DNA of 64,000 nucleotides from Arachis hypogaea (taxonomy: Eukaryota > Streptophyta > Magnoliopsida > Fabales > Fabaceae), in the NCBI RefSeq assembly GCF_003086295.3, contig NC_092051.1, positions 78,190,445 through 78,254,444 on the forward strand. The letters run 5' to 3'. The notes beneath the pieces were generated by a model, which made no database searches, was not told the DNA's origin, and saw only the letters and a list, made by a program, of their open reading frames with translations. A program made the position numbers and the translations under genes. Below, piece after piece: positions 22,943 to 34,189 of this stretch; the first letter of the stretch is position 1; every line of letters starts with the position of its first letter.

Positions 22943-23715
22943 TTTTTATTTTTCTTTATCATTCATTTTTTTAAAGTATATACAAACGTATCAATGCATA
23001 TGGTTTTACATATTTAATGCATAAGCGTGTACCCAATCCCTTATATTTTTAACAAAAATAAAAATTACACTTTTACCTCAACCAATGTCCCAAGTTTCCC
23101 ATACCCAAATGATACACACCCTCACTAGGCTAAGCTAATCAAAGATCCAAATTAAGGACATTTATTATTTTTTCGCTTATGGGTAGTGATGTGCTACAAT
23201 TAAGAACAAAAGGGATTAAATAGGCTCAAAAGTGGCTAACAATGGTTGATGAAAGGTAGGCTATTTGAGTAAGTGAGCTAAATGAAATGATGGCCTCAAT
23301 CATATAAATGCATATATACATTGAATAATGGAATATAGAATTAAACAAATCAAAGATTACAATCATAGAAAGAGAATGCTGCACACAAGAATGAAAATAA
23401 GTGGTTATATGATGTAACCACACAATTGGGCTCAAAACTCACATGCTTGTGTTCTTAGCTCAAAAACCATGTTCCAAAATAAATTCTTCAACCAAGTTCA
23501 TCACAAAAATTTTTTTCAAATTGGTAGGGTGCCCTAAAAACAATTTTTCTTGGAAAAGAAATCATCACCCTAACCAAGTAGTCCTAACATAAAAAGAAGT
23601 GGTAAAATATGTACAAATTCTAACTAACATGCAATGCAACAACTAACTAACAAGGACAAAAATTAAGAATTGGTGTTGAAAAAGGAAGTTGTTACCCATC
23701 AAGGACGGTCGGACG
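22203..23715 (-). other. 3' untranslated region of E4
   Basis: AT-rich noncoding sequence, collinear in part with 52994-54394 of E6 (for example the TGGGGCTAGGGTGAAGGTAGGGAT-like block and the ccaactttt-like blocks). It includes a (TA)n tract at 22905-22939. ORFs over the microsatellite are artefacts. Confidence 0.65.
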
Positions 23716-23753
23716 ACCTCCCCACACTTAGAAATTTGCACCGTCCTCGGTGC
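23716..23753 (-). other. Internal hairpin plus polypurine tract, E4
   Basis: Minus strand: GCACCG-AGGA-CGGTGC (23738-23753), 7 nt, then TAAGTGTGGGGAGGT (23716-23730). It is a second copy of the cassette at the LTR, with an unrelated stem but the same AGGA loop and the same tract. It also spells the end of a vestigial reading frame (...TEDGANF stop), matching the C-terminus of the E6 extra ORF (...TEDGAKP stop). Confidence 0.72.
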
Positions 23754-25136
23754 ATGCAAAGAAGAGCAAGGTGGACGGGTTGCTACAATTGATGAGCTCC
23801 TTCAAAAGGTTGTGCGGGTGAACTTGTTTGTTGCCCCATTTGAAGTTTTTCCATCCCTTTCCTTCTTGGGGGCCAACCTAAACGAAAAGAGAAAGAAAGG
23901 AAATTAAGCCTACAACAAAGATATCAAAGCAATAAAACATAGGCAGGGGCGAATTCCAAATAAGAGTAAGGTTCTCACTACATGGTAGCTACAACATGTG
24001 AGTAATAAAACAATATAAGCTAAGGCATATTATCTAACACTTGATGCAAGAGTAAAGTCAAAGCATAGGCAAATGACATGAAGAGCATGTTGCATCAAGC
24101 TTAATCAATAATTGACACAAACAAGATTAATGATACGCATGAGAGCATTTGGTCCCATCCTAACTCAATGATGATGAGGTATAAAAACAAGGGGTCATGA
24201 GTTAGGAAGGACTAAAGCACTAATCTTGTGTGTAGAGAAAATATCACAATTAATGTCAAACAAGTCACAAAGCACCAAGATTAACCAAGAAATTCTCAAC
24301 AATTGAATATAAGAATCCAACACCATTATTAAAACAACGAACTTAGAAAAGAAAACATGAACAAGCTATAAAAACAAAATTAAAATGCAATGAATGATAA
24401 TATGCAAATGCAACATATAAAAGAAGATGAAAATAAGAAAAATAAAGAGTGAAAATTTTGAAAAGAAAGTAAGAAAGGAAGAAGAAGAAGAAAGAAAGAG
24501 GAAGAAACTAGAAAAAAAGAAGAGAAGAAGGGAAAAAGAAAACAGGGTAGAACAGGGGAAAAATAGGGCACGGAGGGTGATGCGTACGCGCCACGCACGC
24601 GTGCGCGTGGGTGGGCAGGCGAGACAGGCGACGCGGACGCGCATAGCACGCATACGCGTGCATGTGAAGTTGGCGACAGACGCGGACGCGTCATGTACGC
24701 TTGCGCGTGGGTCGCGAACACGGAGTAGGCACAACTTTGGCATAACTCTCTGGTTTTTGTAGCAGGAGTGCGATATGCACCACCGTCGCGCGCGCGCATA
24801 GTGCGCTGGTGCGTGGATGCCCTTTTTTTTTAAGAAGCATAAAAATAGAATTTAACACTCTCCTAACCTATAAACATTCTAAAGCAACCACAAATTAAAT
24901 TTAACAACAAATCTTTTTAGTTTTTGAAAAATTTTCAAACATACTAAAAACAAAACTTATACAACAAACAAAATGCAATCTAACAACAACTATTCTAATC
25001 AAAGCATGAATGCAACAAACAACCTATCAATAAAAGCAAAATGCATAAGAGTATAGAAAATAACAAAAACTACCTACAATGGTAACTCAAATCATTTATT
25101 AACCAAATCTAAAATAGAGTGGAAAGAGTTTACCAT
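23754..25136 (-). other. E4 spacer, vestige of the extra ORF and GC-palindrome cluster
   Basis: No complete gene. The first bases on the 23754 side encode the last few codons of a lost extra ORF. Positions 24573-24815 hold a dense run of CGCGTGCGCGTGG- and GCGGACGCG-type words, the family-2 palindromic motif. Purine-rich sequence at 24420-24550 gives long spurious ORFs on both strands. 24830-25130 is AT-rich with nothing recognised. Confidence 0.65.
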
Positions 25137-25154
25137 GGTGGGGTGTCTCCCACC
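25137..25154 (-). other. Post-stop hairpin (AGACAC loop), E4
   Basis: Minus strand GGTGGG-AGACAC-CCCACC, a perfect 6-bp stem, 50 nt after the stop codon at 25205-25207. Confidence 0.65.
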
Positions 25155-25204
25155 TAGCACTTTTATTTTAAGTCCTTAAGTTGGACATTTAGTGGGGGTC
25201 CTTG

Positions 25205-26870
25205 CTAAGGTGGTTTATGCTTGAATTCATCCTTGAATCCCCACCATTGTTTGCATCTCCAATGTCCACCGGTATCCCAAATTAGGTGCACAAGGCCTTC
25301 AAGTAAGCTCAAGTGAATGATAAGACCCCAAGAGTGTTGAATGTTGAAATGGATTCCGGGGTCCCAAACCTTGTTCTTGCACCCATCTTTTCGTTGACTA
25401 CCATAGTTAAATTTGGGTGATAAGGCTTGTGAATTCTCAATTAAGCATCCAAACATTCTCCTAGACCCGTTCTACACCAACCATTGTACTTAAGCCTTGA
25501 TGACTCAACCATAATGAACCTTGGATTGTAATGCCTACCACCAACCAATTCTCTCCTATTCTTAACTCCACAAAGAGCTCTAAGTTTTCCATCCGTCTCA
25601 ATTAAACCATACTCAAGTGGGAAAGTAAAGATTAGAGATAAAGATTTTACCCACTTGAATGTTATGTTGGATGGTGACTTAGGAAGGGACATCTCCAATG
25701 GTCTTGTAAGTTCCATTCTCTTGTGTTCTTCTTTGACTACCTCCACCTCTTGGCAAGCTTTTTCAACTTCAATTCCTTGCCCACCAACTTCTTTCACACA
25801 TTCTTCATTGGTGGAGCTTGCCTCTTGATCATCCTCTTCCAATCTTTCATCATTCATACTATGCCTTGGAGGTTGCGTATTATCCTCCTCAACACTAAAT
25901 TCAAACTCATTGGAAGAAGGTTCAACAACTTTCACAAAATCATCAACAATGTCACTTAGTGTGGAAGTGCTCTCAAGTTTGAAATCCACCTCTTGCTCAA
26001 CTTCGCCTAGCTCTTCAACCACTTCTTCTTCTTCAACAATCTCTTCCTCCTCCACTTGTTGCAAGACATACCCCATCTCCTTATCCTCATGTTAAGATTC
26101 TAAAATCTCCTTCATGCTCCTTTCTTCGATTGATTTCTCACATTCATTCGTGGAGATGCTTTGCTTGTTGCATGAGTCCCATGAGTCCAAGTTGGCTTTA
26201 ATTTTGGCAAGGTTAGCCTCAATAGCTTCATAATTCTTTTGGGCTTCCTCTTGCTCCTTTTGACGGATTATTGCTTGAAGCTAATCCATTGCTTCATTGA
26301 GACGATCCATTGGCTCTTGGATGGATGGGTATAGGTATTCTTCCATAGAAGGTTGTGGTGGAAAGGAAAATTCATTTTGTGGTTGAAAGTTATCATCCAT
26401 GGGAGGTGATTCATCTTGGTGATAATATGGAGGTGGTGGTTCTTGAGGGTATTAGTGGTGGAATTGGGGTGGTTCTTCATATGGTTCATATGGTTCACAA
26501 GGTGGTTGGTATGGTGGATATGGGTTGGGGTCATATGGGGTGTTTGGTGAAAAGGGGCTTGTGAGTAAGGTGGTGCAAAATTATGTTGAGGAGGTGGTTC
26601 ATAGGCATATGGTGGTGGTTGTTGACAATCACAATAACGGTCACCATATCCATTAGATTGATATGCATTAGGATGAGAGTTATACCCATAAGAATCTGGA
26701 GGTTGTTGTTGCCAAGAAGGTTGATCAATCCCTTGAGGCTCCACCCATCTTTGATTGTTCCATCCTTGATGCATATTGTCATTATAGTTTACATTTCCTA
26801 CAACATAATTTGAGCCAAAGTCATAGCCAAAGGGGTGAGAATTCATAGTAACAAATAAAAGCAAAAGCTA
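25205..26870 (-). pseudogene. Gag-like reading frames of E4 (frameshifted)
   Basis: Three overlapping minus-strand pieces in different frames make one decayed ORF: 26864-26268, 26076-25441 and 25456-25205. The first begins MNSHPFGYDFGSNY (second methionine, 26846). It is rich in P, Q, N and Y (PPPYAYEPPPQ), then slips frame near 26540 into a His/Asn/Met-rich translation. The middle piece is strongly acidic (QVEEEEIVEEEEVVEELGE) and continues into a basic-hydrophobic end with SLSLIFTFPLEYGL. No retroviral capsid core, protease or zinc knuckle is recognisable. Position directly after the primer site is the only reason to call it gag-like; its function is unknown. Confidence 0.6.
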
Positions 26871-26977
26871 ACAAAAATAAGCAACAAAGTCCTAAAGCTA
26901 ACAAAAACTAACAAATAAGCAAAACGCAAACATATTCACAATATTCACAATAGCCAATAATGTAACACCATTGCAAC

Positions 26978-26995
26978 TCCCCGGCAACGGCGCCA
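26978..26995 (-). other. Primer-binding site (tRNA-Asp), E4
   Basis: TCCCCGGCAACGGCGCCA on the plus strand, that is TGGCGCCGTTGCCGGGGA on the minus strand, 3 nt inside the LTR end at 26999. Confidence 0.92.
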
Positions 26996-26998
26996 TTT

Positions 26999-27824
26999 TG
27001 ATGAACTGACTTTTGTGTGGCCTAGAATTCCACTAATGAATTCTCATTGTAAAGTATAGTTTCTAAACCAAACAATAGTCCTTTCATACAAAAATTTGGT
27101 TGTCACAAGACAAACCCCAAATAAGAATTAACCGAAGTATTTAAACTCCGGGTCGTCTCACAAAGAATTGCAATGAATTGTTTAATTATTGGCTATGAAA
27201 GAACATGGGGGTTTGATTTGATAATTGGCAAGAAAATAAATGACAAGAAAGTAAATGATAAGAACTTAATAAAATAAAGGACAAGTACTCTTGGCTAGAC
27301 ATAGGTAATTGAGATCACCATCCTTGTCTACAAACCAAATATTGATAATTATGAGAGGCCAAGCTCATTAAATCTACTTCCAAAAGCCATTTGACGTACT
27401 TCAAGTCTAGGAGTAGCTATTACATACTTAAGACTTTTGGAAGTAGATTTAATGAGCTTGGCCTCTCATAATTATCAATATTTGGTTTGTAGACAAGGAT
27501 GGTGATCTCAATTACATATGTCTAGCCAAGAGTACTTGTCCTTTATTTTATTAAGTTCTTATCATTTACTTTCTTGTCATTTATTTTCTTGCCAATTATC
27601 AAATCAAACCCCCCAGGTTCTTTCATAGCCAATAATTAAACACTTCATTGCAATTCCTTGTGAGACGACCCAGAGTTCAAATACTTCGGTTAATTCTTAT
27701 TTGGGGTTTGTTAATTGTGACAACCAACTTTTTGTATGAAAGGACTATTGTTTGGTTTAGAAACTATACTTTACAATGAGAATTCATTAGTGGAATTCTA
27801 GACCACACAAAAGTCAGTTCATCA
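26999..27824. repeat. Foldback: two inverted copies of an LTR end, 388- and 391-bp arms, 47-nt loop
   Basis: The left arm 26999-27386 (TGATGAACTGAC ... CTTCCAAAAG) is the reverse complement of the right arm 27434-27824 (CTTTTGGAAG ... GTCAGTTCATCA) with roughly a dozen differences seen by eye. The loop 27387-27433 is unique LTR sequence in plus orientation. Both arms are the downstream third of the E4 LTR. Confidence 0.95.
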
Positions 27825-28654
27825 AGAATCAAGTGTGATTGAATAGAAACACAGTAGTAATTGCATTAATTCATGAAGAACAGCAGAGCTCGACACCTTA
27901 ATCTATGGGGTGTAGAAACTCCACCGTAGAAAATATATAAGTGAAAATAGTCTAGGCATGGCCGTGTGGCCAGCCTCCAAGTCCAAGTCTCAGATCTAAA
28001 AATGATCAAAAGATGGTAAAGTCTTTCTCTAAAAGTAGTTTTTATACTAAACTAGTAACCTAGGTTTACAGAAAATGAATAACTAAGTGCAGATGGTGCA
28101 TAAATCCACTTCAGGGGCCCACTTGGTGTGTGCTTGGACTTAGCATTGAGCTTTACACGTGCATAGGCTGTTCTTGGAGTTAAATGCCAGCTTGGGTGCC
28201 AGTTTGGGCGTTTAACTCCAATTCTGGTGCCAGTTTAGGCGTTTTACGCCAGGAAGTTTTAGGCTGGATTGAGCACCAGTTTGGGCCATCAAATCTCGGG
28301 CAAAGTATGGACTATTATATATTGATGGAAAGCCCAAGATGTCTAATTTCCAACGCAATTAAGAACGCGCCAATTGGGCTTCTGTAGCTCTGGAAAATCC
28401 ACTTCGAGTGCAGGAGGGTCAGAATCCAACAGCATCTACAGTCCTTTTTCAGCCTCTAAATCAGATTTTTGCTCAGGTCCCTCAATTTCAACCATAAAAT
28501 ACTTGAAATTATAGAAAAAGACATAAACTCATAGTAAATTCTAGAAATGTAATTTTTGAATAAAAACTAATAAAAATATAATAAAAAGTAACTAAAACAT
28601 ACTAAAAACTATGTAAAAACAATGCCAAAAAGGGTATAAATTATCCGCTCATCA
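27825..28654 (-). repeat. E3 3' LTR, second part (U3 side)
   Basis: Continues the E3 3' LTR beyond E4 to its start TGATGAGCGGATAA at 28654. It contains a TATAAAAA box (28039-28046, minus strand) and three to four GGCGTTTAACGCC-type words (28170-28260). It matches 49399-50236 of the E3 5' LTR. Confidence 0.92.
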
Positions 28655-28692
28655 GAACACGAAACTTAAATTGTTGCTTGGTCCCAAGCAAC
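28655..28692 (-). other. Hairpin plus decayed priming box at the E3 3' LTR
   Basis: Minus strand: GTTGCTTG-GGAC-CAAGCAAC (28673-28692), then AAGTTTCGTGT, one base off the family-1 box, directly before the LTR start. Confidence 0.65.
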
Positions 28693-30186
28693 TAAAAACA
28701 AAATAGGATAAAAAGAAGAGAAAATATAATAAATTCCAAATTTATCAAAGAAGATTAGTTTCAATTAGATGAGCGGGACTAATAGCTTTTTGCTACTGAA
28801 CAGTTTTGGCATCTCACTTTATCCTTTGAAGTTCAGAATGATTGGTATCCATAGGAACTCAGAATTCAGATAGTGTTATTGATTCTCCTAGTTCAGTATG
28901 TTGGTTCTTGAACACGTCTACTTTATGAGTCTTGGCCGTGACCCTAAGCATTTTGTTTTCCAGTATTACCACCGGATACATAAATGCCACAGACACATAA
29001 CTGGGTGAACCTTTTCAGATTGTGACTCAGCTTTGCTAGAGTCCCCAGTTAGAGGTACCCAGAGCTCTTAAGCACACTCTTTTTGCTTTGGACCACGACT
29101 TTAACCGCTCAGTCTCAAGCTTTTCACTTGACACCTTCACGCCACAAGCACATGGTTACGGACAGCTTGATTTAGCCGCTTAGGCCAAGATTTTATTCCT
29201 TTGGGCCCTCCTATCCATTAATGCTCAAAGCCATGGATCCTTTTTACCCTTGCCTTTTAGTTTAAAGGGTTATTGGCTTTTTCTGCTTGCTTTTTCTTTT
29301 TCTTTCTTTATTTTCTTTATTTTTTTTGGCATCTTTTTTTTCACAAGCTTTGTGTTTCACTGCTTTTTCTTGCTTCAAGAATCAATTATATGATTTTTCA
29401 GATTATCAATAACATTTCTCTTTTTTCATTATTCTTTCAAGAGCCAAAAATTTTAACATTCATAAAAAACAAATTCAAAAATATGCACTGTTCAAGCATT
29501 CATTCAGAAAACAAAAAGTATTGCCACCACATCAAAATAATTAAACTAATTTCAAGATAGAATTCGAAATTCATGTACTTCTTCTTCTTTTTCAAAAAAC
29601 ATTTTTTATTTAAGAAAGGTAAAGGATTCATGGAATCATTCATAGCTTTAAGACATAGATACTAGACACTAATGATCATGTAATAAAGACACAAACATAG
29701 ACAAAACATAAAGCATAAGAACCGAAAAACAGAAAAATAAGAACAAGGAAATTAAAGAATGGGTCCACCTTAGTGATGGCGGCTAGTTCTTCCTCTTGAA
29801 GTTCTTATTGAGTGCTTGAGCTCCTCTATGTCTCTTCCTTGCCTTTGTTTCTCCTCCCTCATGGCTCATTGGTCCTCTCTGATTTCATTGAGGAGAATGG
29901 AGTGCTCTTGGTGCTCTATCATTAGTTGCCCCATGTTAGAACTCAGTTCTCCTAAGGAGGTGTTAATTTGCTCCCAGTAGTTGCGTGGAGGAAAGTGCAT
30001 TCCTTGAGGTATCTTAGGGATTTCTTGATGAGGAATTTCCTAATGCTATTGTTGAGGTCCATGAGTGGACTCTCTTGTTTGCTCCATTCTCTTCTTAGTG
30101 ATGGGCTTGTCCTCATCAATGAGGATGTCTTCCTCTATGACAATTTCAGCTGAATTACATAGGTTACAGATGAGATGAGGGAAGGC
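28693..30186 (-). other. 3' untranslated region of E3
   Basis: Noncoding; 28693-29560 is collinear with the E1 and E2 3' UTRs in reverse. It contains the hairpins CCGGT-GGTAAT-ACTGG (28960-28975) and TCAAG-TGAAAAG-CTTGA (29115-29131). The remainder up to 30186 is the decayed C-terminal part of the extra ORF; no continuous frame is seen. Confidence 0.65.
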
Positions 30187-30927
30187 TTACCTTGCCAAAG
30201 TGGAGGGCTTGTCCGCCACCTTGTAGAGTTCTAGAGGTATGATTTCATGAACTTCTACTTCCTCTCCATTCATGATACTATGGATCATGATAGCCCGGTC
30301 TATTGTAACTTCAGACCGGTTGCTAATAGGAATGATAGAGCATTGGATGAACTCCAACCATCCCCTAGCCATGGGTTTGAGGTCAATCCTTCTCAGTTGA
30401 ACCGGCTTGCCTCTTGAGTCTCTCTTCCATTGAGCTCCTTCCACACAAATGTCCCTAAGGACTTGGTCTAACCTTTGATCAAAGTTGACCCTTCTAGTGA
30501 AAGGATGAGGATCTCCTCTCATCATTGGCAAGTTAAATGCCAACCTCACATTTTTTGGACTGAAATCCAAGTAATTCCCACGAACCATTGTGAGCCAATT
30601 CTTTGGGTTCGGGTTCATACTTTGATCATGGTTCTTAGTGATCCATGCATTAGCATAGAACTCTTGAACCATTAAGATTCTTACTTGTTGGATTGGGTTG
30701 GTGAGAGCTTACCAACCTCTTCTTCAAATCTCACATCAAATCTCCAGATATTCACTCTTTTTGAGTATGAAGGGGACCTCGGGGATCACCTTTTTCTTGG
30801 CCACAACTTTATAGAAGTGGTATTGATGGACCTTTGAGATGAATCTCTCCATCTCCCATGACTCAGAGGTGGAAGCAATTGCCTTCCCTTTCCTCTTTCT
30901 AGAGGTTTCTTCGGCCTTTGGTGCCAT
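30187..30927 (-). pseudogene. Extra 3' ORF of E3, broken
   Basis: Minus strand from MAPKAEETSRKRKGKAIAS at 30927 to a stop at 30736, then open again from 30672 (MVQEFYANAWITKNHD) to 30187. It aligns with the intact E2 ORF: NMVQEFYAN, GARW/GAQW, LKP.ARGWL.FI and NRSEVT.DRA.MIH are shared. It has the 'putative plant transposon protein' type of sequence, a basic N-terminus and no membrane segment. The C-terminal half is unreadable beyond 30187. Function unknown. Confidence 0.8.
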
Positions 30928-30967
30928 CGATGGTTATGGAAAAACAAAAAAAAGCAGAGCTTTTTCC

Positions 30968-31004
30968 ACACCAAACTTAAAACGTTTGCTCGTCCTCGAG
31001 CAAA
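30968..31004 (-). other. Internal hairpin plus box before the E3 extra ORF
   Basis: Minus strand TTTGCTCG-AGGA-CGAGCAAA (30985-31004, perfect 8-bp stem), 6 nt, then AAGTTTGGTGT (30968-30978), 40 nt before the ORF start. Compared with E2 the stem differs by a compensating change (CTTG/CAAG to CTCG/CGAG). Confidence 0.75.
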
Positions 31005-31875
31005 AGAAGAAAGAAAGGAGTAGAAGAAGAAGAAATGGAGGAGATGGAGGGGAGTAGTGGTTTCGGCCAAGGGGGGTTAAGTGTGTATGAAGTGTGAAAT
31101 TGAAGGTTGGAAGGAGGGGTATTTATAGGGTAAGAGAGAGAGGGAATTCGGTCATGAAGGGGTGGGTTTGGAAGGAAAATGGTTTGAATTTGAATGGTGA
31201 GGTAGGTGGGGTTTATGATGGATGAATGTGAGTGGTGAAGAGAATATGGGGAAGAGGGTAGGATTTGATAGGTGAATAGTGTTTGGAGAAGGGGTAATGA
31301 TGTGATTGGTCAAGGGTATTTGGGGAAGAGTGTTATGGAACGGTGTGAAGAGGAGAGAAGAAGAGGTGGGGTAGGTGGGGATCCTGTGGGGTCCACAGAT
31401 CCTGATGTGTCAAGGAATTCTACTCCCTACACCATCCTGGCATTTAAACGCCCTCTGTGTGCCATTCCTGGAATTTAACGCCAGCCCTGCTACCTTTCCT
31501 GGCGTTAAACGCCAGTCTGTTGCCTCTTTCTGGCGTTTAACGCCAGCCAGACACCCTTTTCTGGCGTTAAACACCAGTCTGTCTGCCATTTCTGGCGTTT
31601 AACACCAGCCAGACGCCAGACACCCTTTTCTGGTGTTAAACGCCTAGAATGCTGCCCATTTTGGCGTTTAACACCCTGAATGCTGCCAGACTGGGCGTTA
31701 AATGCCCATTCTGCTATCCTTACTAGCCTTTAAGCCTGTCCTCTAGGGTGTGCTATTTTTAATGCTGTTTTTTATTCCGCTTTAATTCTGTAGTTGTTTT
31801 TGTGACTTCACATGATCATCAACCTAAAGAAAATATAAAATAACAATGGAAAATAAATAAATATAATTAAATAGC
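31005..31875 (-). repeat. E3 spacer with GGCGTTTAACGCC palindrome cluster
   Basis: 31435-31735 holds about a dozen degenerate TGGCGTTTAACGCCAG-type words. The rest is purine-rich on the plus strand, the pyrimidine-rich leader of the extra ORF on the minus strand. Nothing coding is seen. The position directly after the protease remnant shows that RT to integrase are missing. Confidence 0.85.
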
Positions 31876-31893
31876 ATTGGGTTGCCTCCCAAT
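31876..31893 (-). other. Post-stop hairpin (AGGCAA loop), E3
   Basis: Minus strand ATTGGG-AGGCAA-CCCAAT, perfect stem, 48 nt after the stop at 31942-31944. Confidence 0.7.
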
Positions 31894-31941
31894 AAGCACT
31901 TTTTTAATGCCAATAGCTTGATAGTGAGCTCTTAGAGAGCT

Positions 31942-34189
31942 TCACAGAAACTCAGAGCTTAATGGTGGCCTCCCAACACCAAACTTAGAAGTTGAGTGTG
32001 GGGGCTCTGTTTTACTCTGCATTGAGAGAATTCTTTCATGCTTCCTCTCCATGGTTACAGAAGAAGATCCTTGAGCCTTAAACACAAGGTAGTCCTCATT
32101 CAATTGAAGGACTAACTCTCCTCTGTCCACATCAATCACAGCTCTTGTTGTGGCTAGGAAGGGTCTTCCAAGGATAATGGATTCATCTTCATCCTTCCCA
32201 GTGTCTAGGATTATGAAATCAGCAGGGATGTAAAAGCCTTCAACCTTCACTAAGACATCCTCTACAAGTCCATAAGCCTATTTCCGTGAATTGTCTTCCA
32301 ACTCTAATGAGATTCTTGCAGCTTGTACCTGAAAGATCCCTAGTTTCTCCATTAGAGAGAGTGGCATGAGGTTTATACTTGAACCAAGGTAAAACAGAGC
32401 CTTCTTAAAGGTCATGGTGCCTATGATGCAAGGTATTAAGAACTTTCCGGGATCCAGGTTCTTCTGAGGTAATTTCTATTGAACCAAGGTATTAAGTTCA
32501 TTGATGAGCAATGGATGTTCATCCTCCCAAGTCTCATTACCAAATAACTTGGCATTTAGCTTCATGATTGCTCCTAGATACTGAGCAACTTGCTCTTCAA
32601 CAATATCTTCATCTTCTTCAGAGGAAGAATACTCATCAGAGCTCATGAATGGCAACAGTAAGTTCAGTGGAATCTCTATGGTCTCTCTATGAGCCTCAGA
32701 TTCCTTTGGTTCCTCAATGGGGAACTCCTTAGGGGTCAGTAGACATCCATTGAGGTCTTCTTCACTGGAAATCACTGCCTCTTCCTCCGCTATAGGTTCG
32801 ACCTCTTTGGTTATATTGATGGCCTTGCACTCTCTTTTTGGATTCTCTTCTGTATTGCTTGGGAGAGTACTAGAAGGAGTTTCAGTCACTCTTTTACTCA
32901 GTTGACCCACTTGTGCTTCTAAATTTCTGATGGAGGACTTTGTTTCAGTCATGAAGCTGAGAGTGATCTTAGATAGATCAGAAACTATGGTTGCTAAGTT
33001 CGAGAGGCTCTGCTTAGAATTCTCTGTCTGTTGTTCAAAAGATGATGAAAAAGGCTTGCTATTGCCAAACCTATTTCTCCCACCATTATTATTAATGAAG
33101 CCTTAATTCGGCTTCTACTGATCCTTCCATGAGAAATTTGGATGATTTCTCCACGAAGGATTATAGGTGTTTCCATATGATTCTCCCATGTAATTCACCT
33201 CTTCTATTGCAGGATTCTCAGGGTCATAAGCTTCTTCTTCAGAGGAGGCTTCTTTAGTACTATCGGATGCAGCTTGCATTCCAGTCAGATTCTGAGAAAT
33301 CATATTGACTTGCTGAGTCAATATTTTATTCTGAGCTAATATAGCATTCAAAGTATCAATCTCAAGAACTCCTTTCTTCTGAGTCATCCCATTATTCACA
33401 GGATTTCTTTCAGAAGTATACTGAACTGGTTATTTGCAACCATCTCAATGAGTTCTTGGGCTTCTGCAGGCGTCTTCTTCAGATGAAGAGATCCAACAAC
33501 AGAGTTGTCCAATGACATCTTGGACAATTCGGATAAACCATCATAGAATATACATAGGATGCTCCATTCTGAAAGCATGTCAGAAGGACACCTTCTGATC
33601 AATTGCTTGTATCTTTCCCAAGATTCATAGAGGGATTCACCTTCCTTCTGTCTGAAGGTTTGGACTTCCACTCTAAGCTTGCTCAACTTTTGAGGTGGAA
33701 AGAATTTGGCCAAGAAAGTGTTGACCAACTTTTCCCAAGAGATCAGGCTTTCTTTAGGTTGTGAGTCCAACCATATCCTAGCTCTGTCTCTTACAGCAAA
33801 GGGGAAAAGCATAAGTCTGTAGACCTCAGGATTAACCCCATTGGCTTAACAGTGTCACAGATTTGCAAGAATTCAGCTAAGAACTTGCAATTCTGTTGCA
33901 TTAGAGAAACTAATTGAGGCTTAAGCTCAAAGTTGTTTGCTCCAATTGTAGGAATTAAGATGCTTCTTCCATAGAAGTCAGAAGTTGGTGCAGTAAAGTC
34001 ACCAAGCACCTTCCTTGCATCTCCATCATTGTTGTTATTTTCGGCTGCCATCTTTACTTCATTTTTGAAAATTTCTGTTAGGTCCTCTCCAGAGTTTTGT
34101 GCTTTAGCTTTTCTTAGTTTCCTCTTCAGAGTCCTTTCAGGTTCAGGATCAGCTTCAACAAGAATGTTCTTATCCTTGTTCCTCCTCAT
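31942..34189 (-). pseudogene. Gag-protease remnant of E3, no pol
   Basis: Minus strand. The gag N-terminus starts MRRNKDKNILVEADPEPER (34189). A frameshift near 33800 leads to the capsid-like core 33812-33396 (WLDSQPKESLISWEKLVNTF, FFPPQKLSKLR, ESLYESWERYKQLIRRCP). Then come 33399-33115 with NTYNPSWRNHPNFSW and 32952-32476 with NLEAQVGQL. The protease region follows. Its active site reads YLGSS (codon at 32389-32391) where E1 and E2 have DLGAS, so the catalytic aspartate is lost. The downstream protease flap region IILGRPFLATTRAVIDV is readable at about 32185-32120. The frame stops at 31942 and noncoding sequence follows. Confidence 0.85.

Larger units (their letters stand above)
20595..27824 (-). 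mobile_element. E4: family-2 non-autonomous retrotransposon with an abnormal 5' end
   Basis: Minus-strand order: tRNA-Asp primer site (26978-26995), gag-like reading frames (26870-25205), post-stop hairpin, GC-palindrome spacer, internal hairpin plus polypurine tract, 3' UTR, polypurine tract and LTR (22165-20595). It has no pol. Its upstream LTR consists only of about 390 bp (26999-27386) followed by an inverted copy of the same segment (27434-27824). The 5-mer agaat flanks both sides (20590-20594 and 27825-27829). The target itself contains AGAATAGAAT, so a true duplication is likely but not certain. Confidence 0.82.

Noticed and set aside
24366..24799. ORFs of 110-140 aa on both strands
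   Set aside because: They come from a purine-rich stretch plus CGCG palindromic words; the opposite strand is equally open.
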